From positions 1 through 7,620 of the forward strand of contig CAJJUC010000109.1 in the NCBI GenBank assembly GCA_905195005.1: 7,620 bases of DNA, written 5' to 3'. Positions 1-6,206 of the stretch are shown one piece after another (within the stretch, counting starts at the first letter, position 1; each line of letters begins with the position of its first letter). Under the pieces are notes generated by a model. That model did no database searches and had not been told where the DNA came from. It saw only the letters and a program-made list of their open reading frames with translations. The stretch comes from an uncultured Eubacteriales bacterium (lineage in GTDB: Bacteria; Bacillota; Clostridia; UMGS1883). The position numbers were made by a program, and so were the translations under genes.

Positions 1-522
1 ATCGGCGATAATAAGGCGGTATTAAGAAAAAAATATCTGGCAATGAGAAAAACGCTTCCGCACAGAAAGCTCAAGCTTGCGGATATTATGCGGATTGATG
101 GGATTAACACAGCGGAGGTTATATTTTGCTATGTTTCGTTCGGAAACGAAATTGAAACACATTCGCTGATAGACGAGCTTCTCGCAAGCGGAAAAACGGT
201 TGCTGTTCCGCGGTGCGATGATTTGTCGGGCAATATGAGCGCTGTGGCGATTGATTCGCCGGCGGTGCTCAGCCCGGGAAGCTTCGGCATACCCGAACCG
301 CAGGGCACGCCGATTGATAAAAAAACAATTGACGCAGCAATCGTGCCCGGTGCGGCATTTGACAAATCAGGCTTCAGACTGGGATACGGCAAGGGTTACT
401 ATGACCGCTTCCTTGCGAATATTTCTCCGCTTACGGTCGGAGTGTGCCACCGCGAGCTTTTGACGGAGGCGCTGCCTCATTCAGAGCACGATATAAAGCT
501 TGATTATGTTATAAGCTTATAA
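1..522 (+). CDS. 5-formyltetrahydrofolate cyclo-ligase (5' end outside the window)
   Basis: This cytosolic folate enzyme (MTHFS; YgfA/YqgN type) uses ATP to convert 5-formyl-THF to 5,10-methenyl-THF, returning stored folate to the one-carbon pool. The frame is open from base 1 and encodes 173 residues before a TAA. The residues before the first ATG at 43 (NKAVLRKKYLA) match the usual N-terminal ATP-contacting helix of the family, and no ATG, GTG or TTG lies in frame upstream of 43. The true start is therefore almost certainly a few codons left of the window, and a start at 43 would remove a conserved segment. Visible motifs, numbered from base 1, are VAVPR (about codons 67-71), GIPEP (96-100) and the family signature GYGKGYYDRF (128-137) in the nucleotide/folate site. 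The C-terminus has the typical LPHSEHDIKLDYVIS pattern. It is followed by a hairpin terminator. The family assignment is secure. Confidence 0.95.
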   Translation: MGDNKAVLRKKYLAMRKTLPHRKLKLADIMRIDGINTAEVIFCYVSFGNEIETHSLIDELLASGKTVAVPRCDDLSGNMSAVAIDSPAVLSPGSFGIPEPQGTPIDKKTIDAAIVPGAAFDKSGFRLGYGKGYYDRFLANISPLTVGVCHRELLTEALPHSEHDIKLDYVISL

Positions 523-614
523 ATTGAACAGTAAAAACATATCCTCCCATGGCAGAATAATACACGACAGAGATAAAATTGCAGATAAAACAGTTACGAT
601 TACGAAATAATTTC

Positions 615-660
615 AAAACGCTCCGCGTGCCGATAAAGCTGTCGGTATGCGGAGCGCTTT
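615..660 (+). terminator. Hairpin terminator after the cyclo-ligase gene
   Basis: Bases 619-633 pair with 642-656 in a 15-bp stem (two G-U pairs) around an 8-nt loop. A beyond-mismatch AAA/TTT extension pairs 615-617 with 658-660. The T-run after the stem is short (three T, then GAG), so termination may be imperfect. With its A-rich 5' flank it could also work on the minus strand, but no minus-strand gene is close by. The stretch 523-614 before it shows no gene or other feature I can support. Confidence 0.6.
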
Positions 661-751
661 GAGTAAGAAAATAAATTTGCAGGGAATCTCCCGCCCGTGT
701 CTTTTTGCAATTGTAATGCGTAAAGGCGCGGAAAAAGTCGCTTTAAAATGC

Positions 752-780
752 TTGACAAGTAAAAAATCAAGGCGTATAAT
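752..780 (+). promoter_or_regulatory. Consensus sigma-A promoter for the MgtC-family gene
   Basis: TTGACA at 752-757 and TATAAT at 775-780 are separated by exactly 17 bp, so both hexamers match the housekeeping consensus at all six positions. The predicted transcription start is near 787, leaving a leader of only about 26 nt. The Shine-Dalgarno AAGGGG lies at about 799-804, before the ATG at 813. A leader this short leaves no room for an M-box riboswitch or the leader-peptide control known for Salmonella mgtC. Confidence 0.88.
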
Positions 781-812
781 AATCTCTATATCAGAAAAAA
801 GGGGTTGGGAAA

Positions 813-1487
813 ATGAATATTGCCGTTCAGCTGGAGTATTTGCTCCGCATACTGCTTGCGGCTGTCTGCGGAATATTTATAGGCTATGAAAGAAAAAAAC
901 GCGGCAAGGGCGCAGGAATAAGAACGCATCTCGTTGTGGCGCTCGCTTCGTCACTGATGATGATTATTTCAAAGTACGGCTTTGCCGACATGACAATCGG
1001 GGAAAACGGAGTGCGCGGAGCGGACGGAGCGCGGATTGCCGCTCAGATTGTAAGCGGAGTCGGCTTCCTCGGTGCAGGAATGATTTATTTTAACAAAAAC
1101 AGCGTTCGCGGACTGACAACCGCCGCCGGGATATGGGCAACGGCAGGCTGCGGAATGGCACTCGGCGCAGGAATGTATTTCATCGGGATAAGCGCTTCGG
1201 CAGCTATCGTGATTGCGCAGATTATATTTCACAGAAATATCAGGTGGCTGCACCTTGAAAACGAAGAACAGCTTGTGATTGTAATTGAAAACAGCGACGG
1301 TGCAAAGCAGAATGTGATAAACAAGCTTAATGAGCTCGGAATCCATATCGACGGCATGGAGTACAGAATCCTTTCCGACGGAGACGCAGAGCTGACGCTT
1401 GATGTTTTAATGCCGCAGAGTGTGGATTTTGAATATATCCTTAAGCTGACCTGCGGCGACAGCCGTATTAAAAGAATCAGCATATAA
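813..1487 (+). CDS. MgtC/SapB family membrane protein
   Basis: This is a 224-residue inner-membrane protein of the MgtC/SapB family. Family members are linked to growth in low magnesium, acid tolerance and, in Salmonella MgtC, inhibition of the F-type ATPase. The role of the many Firmicutes members is not settled. The N-terminal half is hydrophobic, with four to five likely membrane segments (about residues 8-25, 38-55, 77-93, 102-120 and 122-140). It carries the family hallmarks: GYERKKRGKGAGIRTH (24-39), RIAAQIVSGVGFLGAG (74-89) and VRGLTTAAGIWATAGCGMA (98-116). Residues about 150-224 form a soluble tail rich in alternating strands and helices, consistent with the ACT-like domain of longer family members. 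The start at 813 is supported by AAGGGG nine bases upstream. The gene stands alone, between a consensus promoter and a T-rich terminator. The family call is firm, but the physiological role is open. Confidence 0.96.
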   Translation: MNIAVQLEYLLRILLAAVCGIFIGYERKKRGKGAGIRTHLVVALASSLMMIISKYGFADMTIGENGVRGADGARIAAQIVSGVGFLGAGMIYFNKNSVRGLTTAAGIWATAGCGMALGAGMYFIGISASAAIVIAQIIFHRNIRWLHLENEEQLVIVIENSDGAKQNVINKLNELGIHIDGMEYRILSDGDAELTLDVLMPQSVDFEYILKLTCGDSRIKRISI

Positions 1488-1509
1488 GAGAGGGCAGCAG
1501 CCCTTTTTT
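1488..1509 (+). terminator. Rho-independent terminator of the MgtC-family gene
   Basis: Directly after the TAA, GGGC (1492-1495) pairs with GCCC (1500-1503) around the loop AGCA. A weaker extension into 1488-1491 is possible, and six T follow at 1504-1509. An alternative larger pairing, GGCAGCA (1493-1499) with TGCTGCC (1524-1530), could act as the minus-strand terminator of the convergent TIM-barrel gene, though its T-run on that strand is interrupted by C. Confidence 0.75.
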
Positions 1510-1542
1510 CGGGTTATTTATTGTGCTGCCGCTTTCGCCTGA

Positions 1543-2301
1543 TTAAATGCTTTTTAAAATGCTTTTCATTATTTCCGTTTCACGCCTCAGCCCCTCAAGG
1601 GATTCGTTTTTCAGAAATTCGAACAGCATATAAACATCGGAATTGTTGCTTTTCAGAATCTCGGAAAAGCTTTTCCAGAGTTCAGCTCCGCCGTGTTCTC
1701 CGATGGAAAGTCTTTCGGAGCTTTGGTCAATGTTGAATATGTGAACTGTTTTAAGATAGGGGAGGAGAGCGGTCAGCGCCTTGCAGTTTTCTTCAGGGCT
1801 TACCCATGGGGCATATTGAAAATATGTGCCGAGGTTGCTTTCACCGACGTCGTTTATAACGCTGAGAACGCTTTCGGCATTATCCGTCAGTGAATTGTTG
1901 TGATATTCAAATGCAATATCAATGTTTTCGCTCTGCGCCGCCTTGCAAATGCGCTTTGTGTCATCAATGAGCACTCTGCGCTCCGCCTGCGTTAAATCAG
2001 CCGAGCTCTTGTGACCGCCCCACACACGTATCACGGAAGCTCCGAGCGCCTTTGCGCATGCTATGTATTCTGAAAAATCATCACCGCTGCCCACGGTGTA
2101 GTACGACCCGTACGACGGTATTGCAATGCCTGCCTCTTTGCACTTTTCCGCGATTTCGGCAGCATTTGCGGCATCTCCCGATGGCGCATGCACATCACTG
2201 CCCCATTCAATTGCGGAAAGTCCGCATTTTTTGCAGTACTCAATTATTTTATCCGCTCCGAGCGAACGGAATGTAACTGATGTTAATCCAAGCTTCAGCA
2301 T
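1543..2301 (-). CDS. Sugar phosphate isomerase/epimerase family TIM-barrel protein
   Basis: This 252-residue protein belongs to the xylose-isomerase-like TIM-barrel (AP-endonuclease 2) superfamily, which holds metal-dependent sugar isomerases and epimerases such as IolE, IolI and tagatose 3-epimerases. The barrel strands can be followed: LGLTSVTFR at the N-terminus, SAIEWGSD (29-36), VIRVWGG (90-96), IDIAFEYHN (127-135), TVHIFNI (185-191) and VYMLFEF (223-229). E132, H187 and E228 fit the metal-ligand glutamate, histidine and glutamate of the family. The position that is usually aspartate appears to be Q162 (GTYFQYAPW), so catalysis by the standard mechanism is uncertain. The start at 2301 has GGAGG at 2310-2314, eight bases upstream. 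It diverges from a DUF4432 aldose-epimerase-like gene, which supports a role in sugar metabolism. The substrate cannot be told from sequence. Confidence 0.88.
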   Translation of the reverse strand: MLKLGLTSVTFRSLGADKIIEYCKKCGLSAIEWGSDVHAPSGDAANAAEIAEKCKEAGIAIPSYGSYYTVGSGDDFSEYIACAKALGASVIRVWGGHKSSADLTQAERRVLIDDTKRICKAAQSENIDIAFEYHNNSLTDNAESVLSVINDVGESNLGTYFQYAPWVSPEENCKALTALLPYLKTVHIFNIDQSSERLSIGEHGGAELWKSFSEILKSNNSDVYMLFEFLKNESLEGLRRETEIMKSILKSI

Positions 2302-2345
2302 GTTATTTTCCTCCGATAAAAAAATTCACCGATTGGTTACTTTTT

Positions 2346-2374
2346 ATGTTAGCACGAAAACTGTCCTTTGTCAA
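2346..2374 (-). promoter_or_regulatory. Extended -10 promoter for the TIM-barrel gene
   Basis: Read on the minus strand, TTGACA (2374-2369) is followed after 17 bp by TAACAT (2351-2346). A TG one base before the -10 makes an extended -10 element (TGCTAACAT). The start of transcription would be near 2339, about 38 bases before the ATG. The -35 is a full consensus match and the -10 matches at four of six positions. Confidence 0.65.
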
Positions 2375-2413
2375 GATGCAAAGATTAATTGTTTGCGCTT
2401 TATGGATAATGTC

Positions 2414-2442
2414 TTGAATTTCCCGTGCTTTTGTGGTAAAAT
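2414..2442 (+). promoter_or_regulatory. Extended -10 promoter for the DUF4432 gene
   Basis: TTGAAT (2414-2419) and TAAAAT (2437-2442) are 17 bp apart, and TGG directly before the -10 gives an extended -10 element. Transcription would begin near 2449, leaving a leader of about 54 nt before the ATG at 2503. Between this and the divergent minus-strand promoter lies an imperfect inverted repeat, GCAAA (2378-2382) and TTTGC (2392-2396), which could be an operator; that part is weak. Confidence 0.6.
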
Positions 2443-2502
2443 ACAGGTGTGTTGGAAAATTCTTTTGCAGCGCGCTTAAAAATCATTAAGAGGTGTTTGA
2501 AA

Positions 2503-3485
2503 ATGAATAAATATATCGGGCATCAGTCGCAGCTGTGCGGCGTGAGGGAGGCACGTCTGTCGGGAGGAAAGGCGGACGGTATGCGTGCTCTTGAGGTATA
2601 CAATGCTTCAAAGCTGAGATTCACTGTATCGCTTGACCGCGGCGGTGACATTCCCTATCTGTTTTATGATTCAAAATCAATGTCATATATTGCGCCGTGC
2701 GGCATGGCTGCACCGCAGTATTATGATAAAGAAGGAGCGGGCTTCTTAAAATCGTTCACAGCCGATTCCTTACAACCTGCGGACTGACGGCTGTCGGCAG
2801 CCCATGCGTCGATGACGGGGAAAGCCTGCCGCTGCACGGAACGGTGTCGCACATTCCCTGTGAGCAATTTTCATATGATATTAACGATGAAAGCATTACC
2901 GTAAATCTTAAGCTTTATGACGCGGCGCTGTTTTCCCATAAGCTTATGCTCGAAAGAAAATACATATGCGGCATGAACGACGACATCCTTATCATAAGGG
3001 ATAAGGTGACTAACATCGGAAGCAAACAAACGCCGTATATGATTTTATATCACTGCAATTTCGGCTATCCGCTGCTTTGCGAAAAAAGCAGGCTTGAAAT
3101 TAATTCAACCGGTGTTGCCCCGAGAGACGCTCGCGCGGAGGAAGGTATTGCGGAGTGGAATAAAATATTAACGCCGCAGGCGGATTTCACGGAACAATGC
3201 TACTATCACACATTTTCCGAAAAGCCGCGGATTTCGCTCAGTAATCCCGAAATTAAGACTGAAATGACCATGACATTTTCCGATAAAAGCCTTGACTGCT
3301 TCACACAGTGGAAGATGATGGGCGAGTATGAATATGTTATGGGGCTTGAACCGGGCAACTGCCTGCCGGACGGCCGTGATGTTATGCGCGAGAAAGGGAT
3401 TCTCAAATTTCTTGCTCCCGGCGAATCGGCGGAAAACGAAATCCGCTTTGAGTTTAAAAAACTGAAAAAAGCTGCGGTAAACTGA
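2503..3485 (+). pseudogene. DUF4432 aldose 1-epimerase-like protein, interrupted by a frameshift
   Basis: This is a galactose-mutarotase-superfamily protein of the DUF4432 group, expected to bind and probably epimerise a sugar at its anomeric carbon. The reading frame breaks once. The first piece (2503-2787, 94 codons) carries SLDRGGDI and GAGFLKSFTA, then drifts into a short unrelated tail and a TGA. The rest continues in the next frame from about 2764 to 3485: FLTTCGLTAVGSPC, ESLPLHGTVSHIPCE, YMILYHCNFGYPLL, QWKMMGEYEYVMGLEPGNC and a final LAPGES segment. Adding one G in GCC(G)GATTCC at 2763/2764 restores AGFLTTCGLTAVG and a continuous 327-residue protein, a normal family length. The start at 2503 has AAGAGG at about 2488-2493. 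No slippery sequence is visible at the break, so a recent mutation or a sequencing error is more likely than programmed frameshifting. A GTG at 2844 could start only the second piece. Confidence 0.88.
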
Positions 3486-3497
3486 ACTTGTAAAACG

Positions 3498-3555
3498 AGC
3501 CGCCTCCCAAAAAGTCAGACCGAAAATCCGGCAATTGGGGGGCGGCTTATTTTAT
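3498..3555. terminator. Hairpin terminator between the convergent DUF4432 and SGNH genes
   Basis: Bases 3498-3510 pair with 3535-3547 in a 13-bp, GC-rich stem with one G-U pair. The 24-nt loop contains a small internal CCG/CGG hairpin. On the plus strand TTATTTTAT follows, which suits termination of the DUF4432 transcript. On the minus strand only CGTTTTAC follows, so it is a weaker terminator for the SGNH remnant side. Confidence 0.72.
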
Positions 3556-3567
3556 GGCAGCTTTTAT

Positions 3568-3960
3568 TTAATTTTCAAGCTTTTCAAAAGCAGCGATCCA
3601 TTCCTTTGCAATCAGCTTGTGACCGGCAGGAGAGGGGTGTACGCCGTCCGCAATCCAGTGCGGCTGCGGATAAAGTTTTTCGGCGGCGCTGAACTTGTCC
3701 TGAAGCGAAACAAATGTCTGATTGTATTTTGCGGCAATGCGCGCGGTGATTCCGGCTCTTTCGTGCGTATTTTCATAAAAGTAATCCCAATTGTCAGCCG
3801 TTGCCGAGCCTTTAAGCACAAACGGCTCAAGTAGCATGAATTTTGATTTCGGAAAGCGCTCAAGCGTGTCCTCAATTAGCATTGAATACACTTTTTCAAA
3901 GCGTTTTGCGTCAACTCCGTTTTCAAAATCTACTTCGTGCCAAACTTCATTTATTCCTTC
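3568..3960 (-). pseudogene. SGNH/GDSL-family hydrolase remnant lacking its N-terminus
   Basis: The minus-strand frame from 3960 to the TAA at 3570-3568 encodes 130 residues that read as the C-terminal part of an SGNH/GDSL esterase or acetyl-hydrolase. EGINEVWHE (1-9) corresponds to block III, with the oxyanion asparagine N4 kept and the usual following D replaced by E. DAKRFEKVYSMLIEDT (17-32) and KFMLLEPFVLKG (40-51) follow. DGVHPSPAGHKLIAKEW (105-121) holds the catalytic Asp105 and His108 of block V. Block I with the nucleophile serine (GDS) and block II, roughly 70-85 residues, are absent. In their place, directly upstream and in the same frame, is the TAA stop of the dehydrogenase gene. 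The conserved reading extends well upstream of the first in-frame start-like codon (GTG at 3891), and no Shine-Dalgarno suits that GTG. This looks like a 5'-deleted gene rather than a small complete one. Without the serine it cannot be a normal hydrolase. Confidence 0.82.
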
Positions 3961-5223
3961 TTATTTTAAATCAATCATATTTTTTAAGCGCAGCAGGGTC
4001 AGCCTTCTTCTCATATACGGAGAGTATTCGGTGCAGGTTCTGAAAAAATCTCCGTCCTTTCCAATATCCGCGGTTGTAAGCTTGCACTTTGCTTTTATCA
4101 TAGCATTCCAACATTCGTTATGGGATGGCACGCTGTGAATAATTTTTATTATGTCCTGCCATTTTTCTTTTAAGAGCTTTGGGGAAACGTAATCGGAAAT
4201 CGTATCGGGTGTGTTCAGCTTTCTGACTTCATCCGCCATATTCCCGTAAAATTTGTAAACATCGTCCCAGTCAACATTCTCTTTCTTTGTTTCAATGCTT
4301 TTATGCTCCGCCAGCTCATTATAATACTTCAGCACCTCCAAAGTGCAGACTCCGATATCTTCACCGTGATAATTCGGTATTTTATTATCACGCAGCTCAA
4401 CGCACTCAATCAAATGCGATATTATATGTTCGCAGCCGCTTGCAGGGCGCGAATTTTGAGTGAAGCTCATTGCAACGCCTGTTTTTATGAGTGCTTCAAA
4501 GATTTTTCCGGCAACAGCTTCATCGTTTGAATCCACCCTGTCAGCCATGCTCATGAGTTCATCAACCGCCGAGCGAGTGAGAGCGGCTATCTTTTCGCAA
4601 TAGTATTCATTGATTAACAAGGCCGCCGTTTGCCAGTCAATCAGCGCAACATATTTCGCAACCATGTCACCGAAGCCGGCTGATTTTAATTCCGGAGGGG
4701 CAGCCGCCAGTATTTTTGTGTCGCCGATTATCACCTCCGGGCTTTTTGCCGGATAGCTCGATTTAAAACCGTTCTTAACAATCGGTGAGCTGTATGACGC
4801 AAAGCCGTCCATTGACGGGGCTGTTGCAAAGATGCACAGCTTTTTGTTCTTGTTTGCCGCAGCAAGGCGGCACGGGTCATTTATTGAGCCTGTACCAACG
4901 GACAGAATTGCAATGTCCTTTCCGTCAATAAGGCTTTCTATCTCCTCAACCTCCGCCATTGTTGCAACCCTCAGATTGTCATAAATACGGTACCGGAGCT
5001 TGAAATCGCAACAGCTTTGTTCAATGCCCTTTGCGGCAGACAGGGTGTTTTTATCGCATACAAGCAAAATATTTTCGGGAAAATCATTTTTGTGAAGTAT
5101 TTTGCCGACTTTATTAACCAAGCCCGACCCGATTTGTATATCCTCGATTGTTGTGCGATGCACACGTCCGCAGCTGCAATGTGCGCTTTTAAATTCATTA
5201 ATCATCTTCATCACATCAGTCAT
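3961..5223 (-). CDS. araM: sn-glycerol-1-phosphate dehydrogenase family protein (AraM/EgsA-like)
   Basis: This 420-residue protein belongs to the iron-containing alcohol dehydrogenase-like family. Its AraM/EgsA branch reduces dihydroxyacetone phosphate to sn-glycerol-1-phosphate with NAD(P)H and a divalent metal. Numbered from the upstream ATG at 5232, it shows the N-terminal CSCGRVH (19-25), the nucleotide-binding SVGTGSIND (111-119), TAPSMDGFAS (137-146), the GDM metal aspartate D189, and metal histidines in GCEHIISH (H269) and NYHGEDIG (H289). An ATG at 5232 is abutted by GGAGG with no spacer, whereas the ATG at 5223 sits nine bases after the same GGAGG, so I take 5223. It then starts one base after the TAA of the HAD phosphatase gene, implying translational coupling. 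The pair resembles B. subtilis araL-araM, but no arabinose gene is visible here. Family is sure, but substrate is inferred: G1P, or a related polyol phosphate. Confidence 0.9.
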   Translation of the reverse strand: MTDVMKMINEFKSAHCSCGRVHRTTIEDIQIGSGLVNKVGKILHKNDFPENILLVCDKNTLSAAKGIEQSCCDFKLRYRIYDNLRVATMAEVEEIESLIDGKDIAILSVGTGSINDPCRLAAANKNKKLCIFATAPSMDGFASYSSPIVKNGFKSSYPAKSPEVIIGDTKILAAAPPELKSAGFGDMVAKYVALIDWQTAALLINEYYCEKIAALTRSAVDELMSMADRVDSNDEAVAGKIFEALIKTGVAMSFTQNSRPASGCEHIISHLIECVELRDNKIPNYHGEDIGVCTLEVLKYYNELAEHKSIETKKENVDWDDVYKFYGNMADEVRKLNTPDTISDYVSPKLLKEKWQDIIKIIHSVPSHNECWNAMIKAKCKLTTADIGKDGDFFRTCTEYSPYMRRRLTLLRLKNMIDLK

Positions 5224-5224
5224 T

Positions 5225-6025
5225 TTATTCATCCTCCGCCGTTAAATTTTCATAAAGCTCCTTTATGCTTTGAAACACATAATCCGGCTTAACTCCGTAT
5301 TTTTCAATATCGCTCCGCGTTCCCTCTCCGCTGAGAACAAAAATTGTGCTTATCCCGGCATTCACTCCGCATGCAATGTCTGTATATATCCTGTCCCCGA
5401 CGACTGCGGTTTCTGATTTGTCAAATCCCGCAATCTCCATTGCAAGCCTTGCCATCACGGGCTTCGGCTTTCCGATAAATTCAGGTTTCTTTCCGGCTGC
5501 ACGAAAAAGCATCTCGCTGAAAGAGCCGCAGTCAGGCGCACATCCGTACCATGTCGGGCATACCCAATCGGGATTTGTTGCAATGTACGCAATGTCGCGC
5601 TTTAAAAGAATGCATGCGTCTTCAATCTTTTTATATGTAAGCTCCGTGTCATACCCCATGCAAAGGCAGTCAATATCATCCGACAGCTCATCCGTAATAT
5701 TAAGTCCCGATGTCTGAAGCTGCTCCCTGAATGCCTCCGTTCCGAGAGCATATATTTTATTATAATTGCATTTTGTCAGATAATCAACCGCTGCGTCAAC
5801 CGATGTCAGAAAATCATTTTTATCTGCCGCTATTCCCATTTTCTTCAGCTTTTCTATATGCCCGGCAACGCTCTTTGACGAATTGTTTGTCAGGAAAATA
5901 TATCTTCCGCCCGTGCTTTTGACATACTCAAGGAAATCAGCCGTTCCGTCAAACAAATCATTATCAATATATATGGTTCCGTCCATGTCAAGCAAATACA
6001 ATTTTAACTGCTTCAGCTTATTCAT
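5225..6025 (-). CDS. HAD-IIA family phosphatase (NagD/AraL type)
   Basis: This is a cytosolic HAD-superfamily subfamily IIA hydrolase of 266-267 residues, a typical length. All four catalytic motifs are present, numbered from an ATG at 6028: motif I DMDGT with nucleophile D14 and acid/base D16; motif II TNNSS (47-51); motif III lysine K187 in GKPKP; and motif IV GDRIYTDI (211-218), which binds magnesium. The cap between motifs II and III is of the C2a kind. Relatives dephosphorylate sugar phosphates, glycerol phosphate, nucleotides or pyridoxal phosphate, often with low specificity. Two adjacent ATGs exist at 6028 and 6025. The site AAGGCGG at 6032-6038 is three bases from the first and six from the second, so the second is slightly favoured. 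It is the first gene of the operon with the AraM-like dehydrogenase, so the dehydrogenase product is a reasonable candidate substrate, but this is inference. Confidence 0.92.
   Translation of the reverse strand: MNKLKQLKLYLLDMDGTIYIDNDLFDGTADFLEYVKSTGGRYIFLTNNSSKSVAGHIEKLKKMGIAADKNDFLTSVDAAVDYLTKCNYNKIYALGTEAFREQLQTSGLNITDELSDDIDCLCMGYDTELTYKKIEDACILLKRDIAYIATNPDWVCPTWYGCAPDCGSFSEMLFRAAGKKPEFIGKPKPVMARLAMEIAGFDKSETAVVGDRIYTDIACGVNAGISTIFVLSGEGTRSDIEKYGVKPDYVFQSIKELYENLTAEDE
5233..5237 (-). promoter_or_regulatory. Shine-Dalgarno site deciding the dehydrogenase start
   Basis: GGAGG on the minus strand lies inside the last codons of the HAD gene. It touches the ATG at 5232 directly but is nine bases from the ATG at 5223, the normal distance for initiation. 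This argues for the 5223 start and for a one-base gap to the HAD stop (TAA-A-ATG). Confidence 0.75.
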
Positions 6026-6077
6026 CATGCGCCGCCTTTTCTGTTAATATTTACTGAATATTTGTGACTGTTTCATA

Positions 6078-6107
6078 TTGACTTTATTACGGCATTTATT
6101 ATATAAT
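6078..6107 (+). promoter_or_regulatory. Promoter of the DeoR-family regulator gene
   Basis: TTGACT (6078-6083) and TATAAT (6102-6107) are 18 bp apart: five of six and six of six consensus matches. Transcription would start near 6114, giving a leader of about 93 nt that contains the candidate operator repeats. The -10 overlaps that of the divergent operon promoter. Confidence 0.7.
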
Positions 6108-6115
6108 AACGCCGT
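6089..6115. promoter_or_regulatory. Palindrome covering both divergent -10 elements
   Basis: A perfect 14-nt palindrome, TTATTATATAATAA (6096-6109), contains the -10 hexamers of both divergent promoters. It is flanked by an outer inverted repeat, ACGGC (6089-6093) and GCCGT (6111-6115), offset by one base from exact symmetry. Both predicted transcription starts fall at or near its edges, so a protein bound here would block both directions. Whether it is a real operator or only AT-rich symmetry of paired -10 boxes cannot be told from sequence. Confidence 0.5.
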
Positions 6116-6127
6116 CAGATATTGCAA
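6098..6127 (-). promoter_or_regulatory. Promoter of the HAD-dehydrogenase operon
   Basis: On the minus strand TTGCAA (6127-6122) is followed after 18 bp by TATAAT (6103-6098). The -10 is a full match and the -35 matches at four of six. The transcript would begin near 6091, giving a leader of about 65 nt before the HAD gene. The -35 lies immediately beside a CAATGTTC repeat copy (6129-6136), which suits repression by a protein bound there. Confidence 0.55.
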
Positions 6128-6128
6128 G

Positions 6129-6178
6129 CAATGTTCTGTATAAGGCAATTCACCATGTTTTCCGTGAACAATGTTCAC
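6129..6178. promoter_or_regulatory. Candidate DeoR-type operator: 7-1-7 palindrome and CAATGTTC repeats
   Basis: GTGAACA (6164-6170), one A, then TGTTCAC (6172-6178) form a perfect inverted repeat. The octamer CAATGTTC occurs inside it at 6169-6176 and again at 6129-6136, exactly 40 bp apart, about four helical turns. DeoR-family repressors commonly bind repeated sites spaced along a promoter region, so autoregulation and control of the divergent operon by the regulator encoded next door is plausible. The binding protein is inferred, not shown. Confidence 0.55.
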
Positions 6179-6206
6179 AAATAATCACAAGAAAGGCGGA
6201 TATAAA

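Noticed and set aside
523..812. Possible magnesium riboswitch (M-box) before the MgtC-family gene
   Set aside because: The promoter is only about 26 nt from the start codon's leader edge, and the only strong hairpin lies upstream of that promoter and fits a terminator.
647..889. An 80-codon plus-strand open frame across the terminator, promoter and start of the MgtC-family gene
   Set aside because: It begins inside a hairpin, spans a consensus promoter, overlaps the real gene in another frame, and has no protein-like features or ribosome site.
969..1346. A 125-codon minus-strand open frame inside the MgtC-family gene
   Set aside because: The opposite strand encodes all the family motifs, so this frame is a by-product of its codon use.
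2755..2790. Programmed frameshifting in the DUF4432 gene
   Set aside because: No slippery heptamer, stop-coupled shift site or stimulatory Shine-Dalgarno-like element is visible at the break. A one-base loss explains it better.
3791..4138. A 115-codon plus-strand open frame opposite the SGNH remnant and dehydrogenase
   Set aside because: It is antisense to well-recognised protein sequence and its translation has no family pattern.
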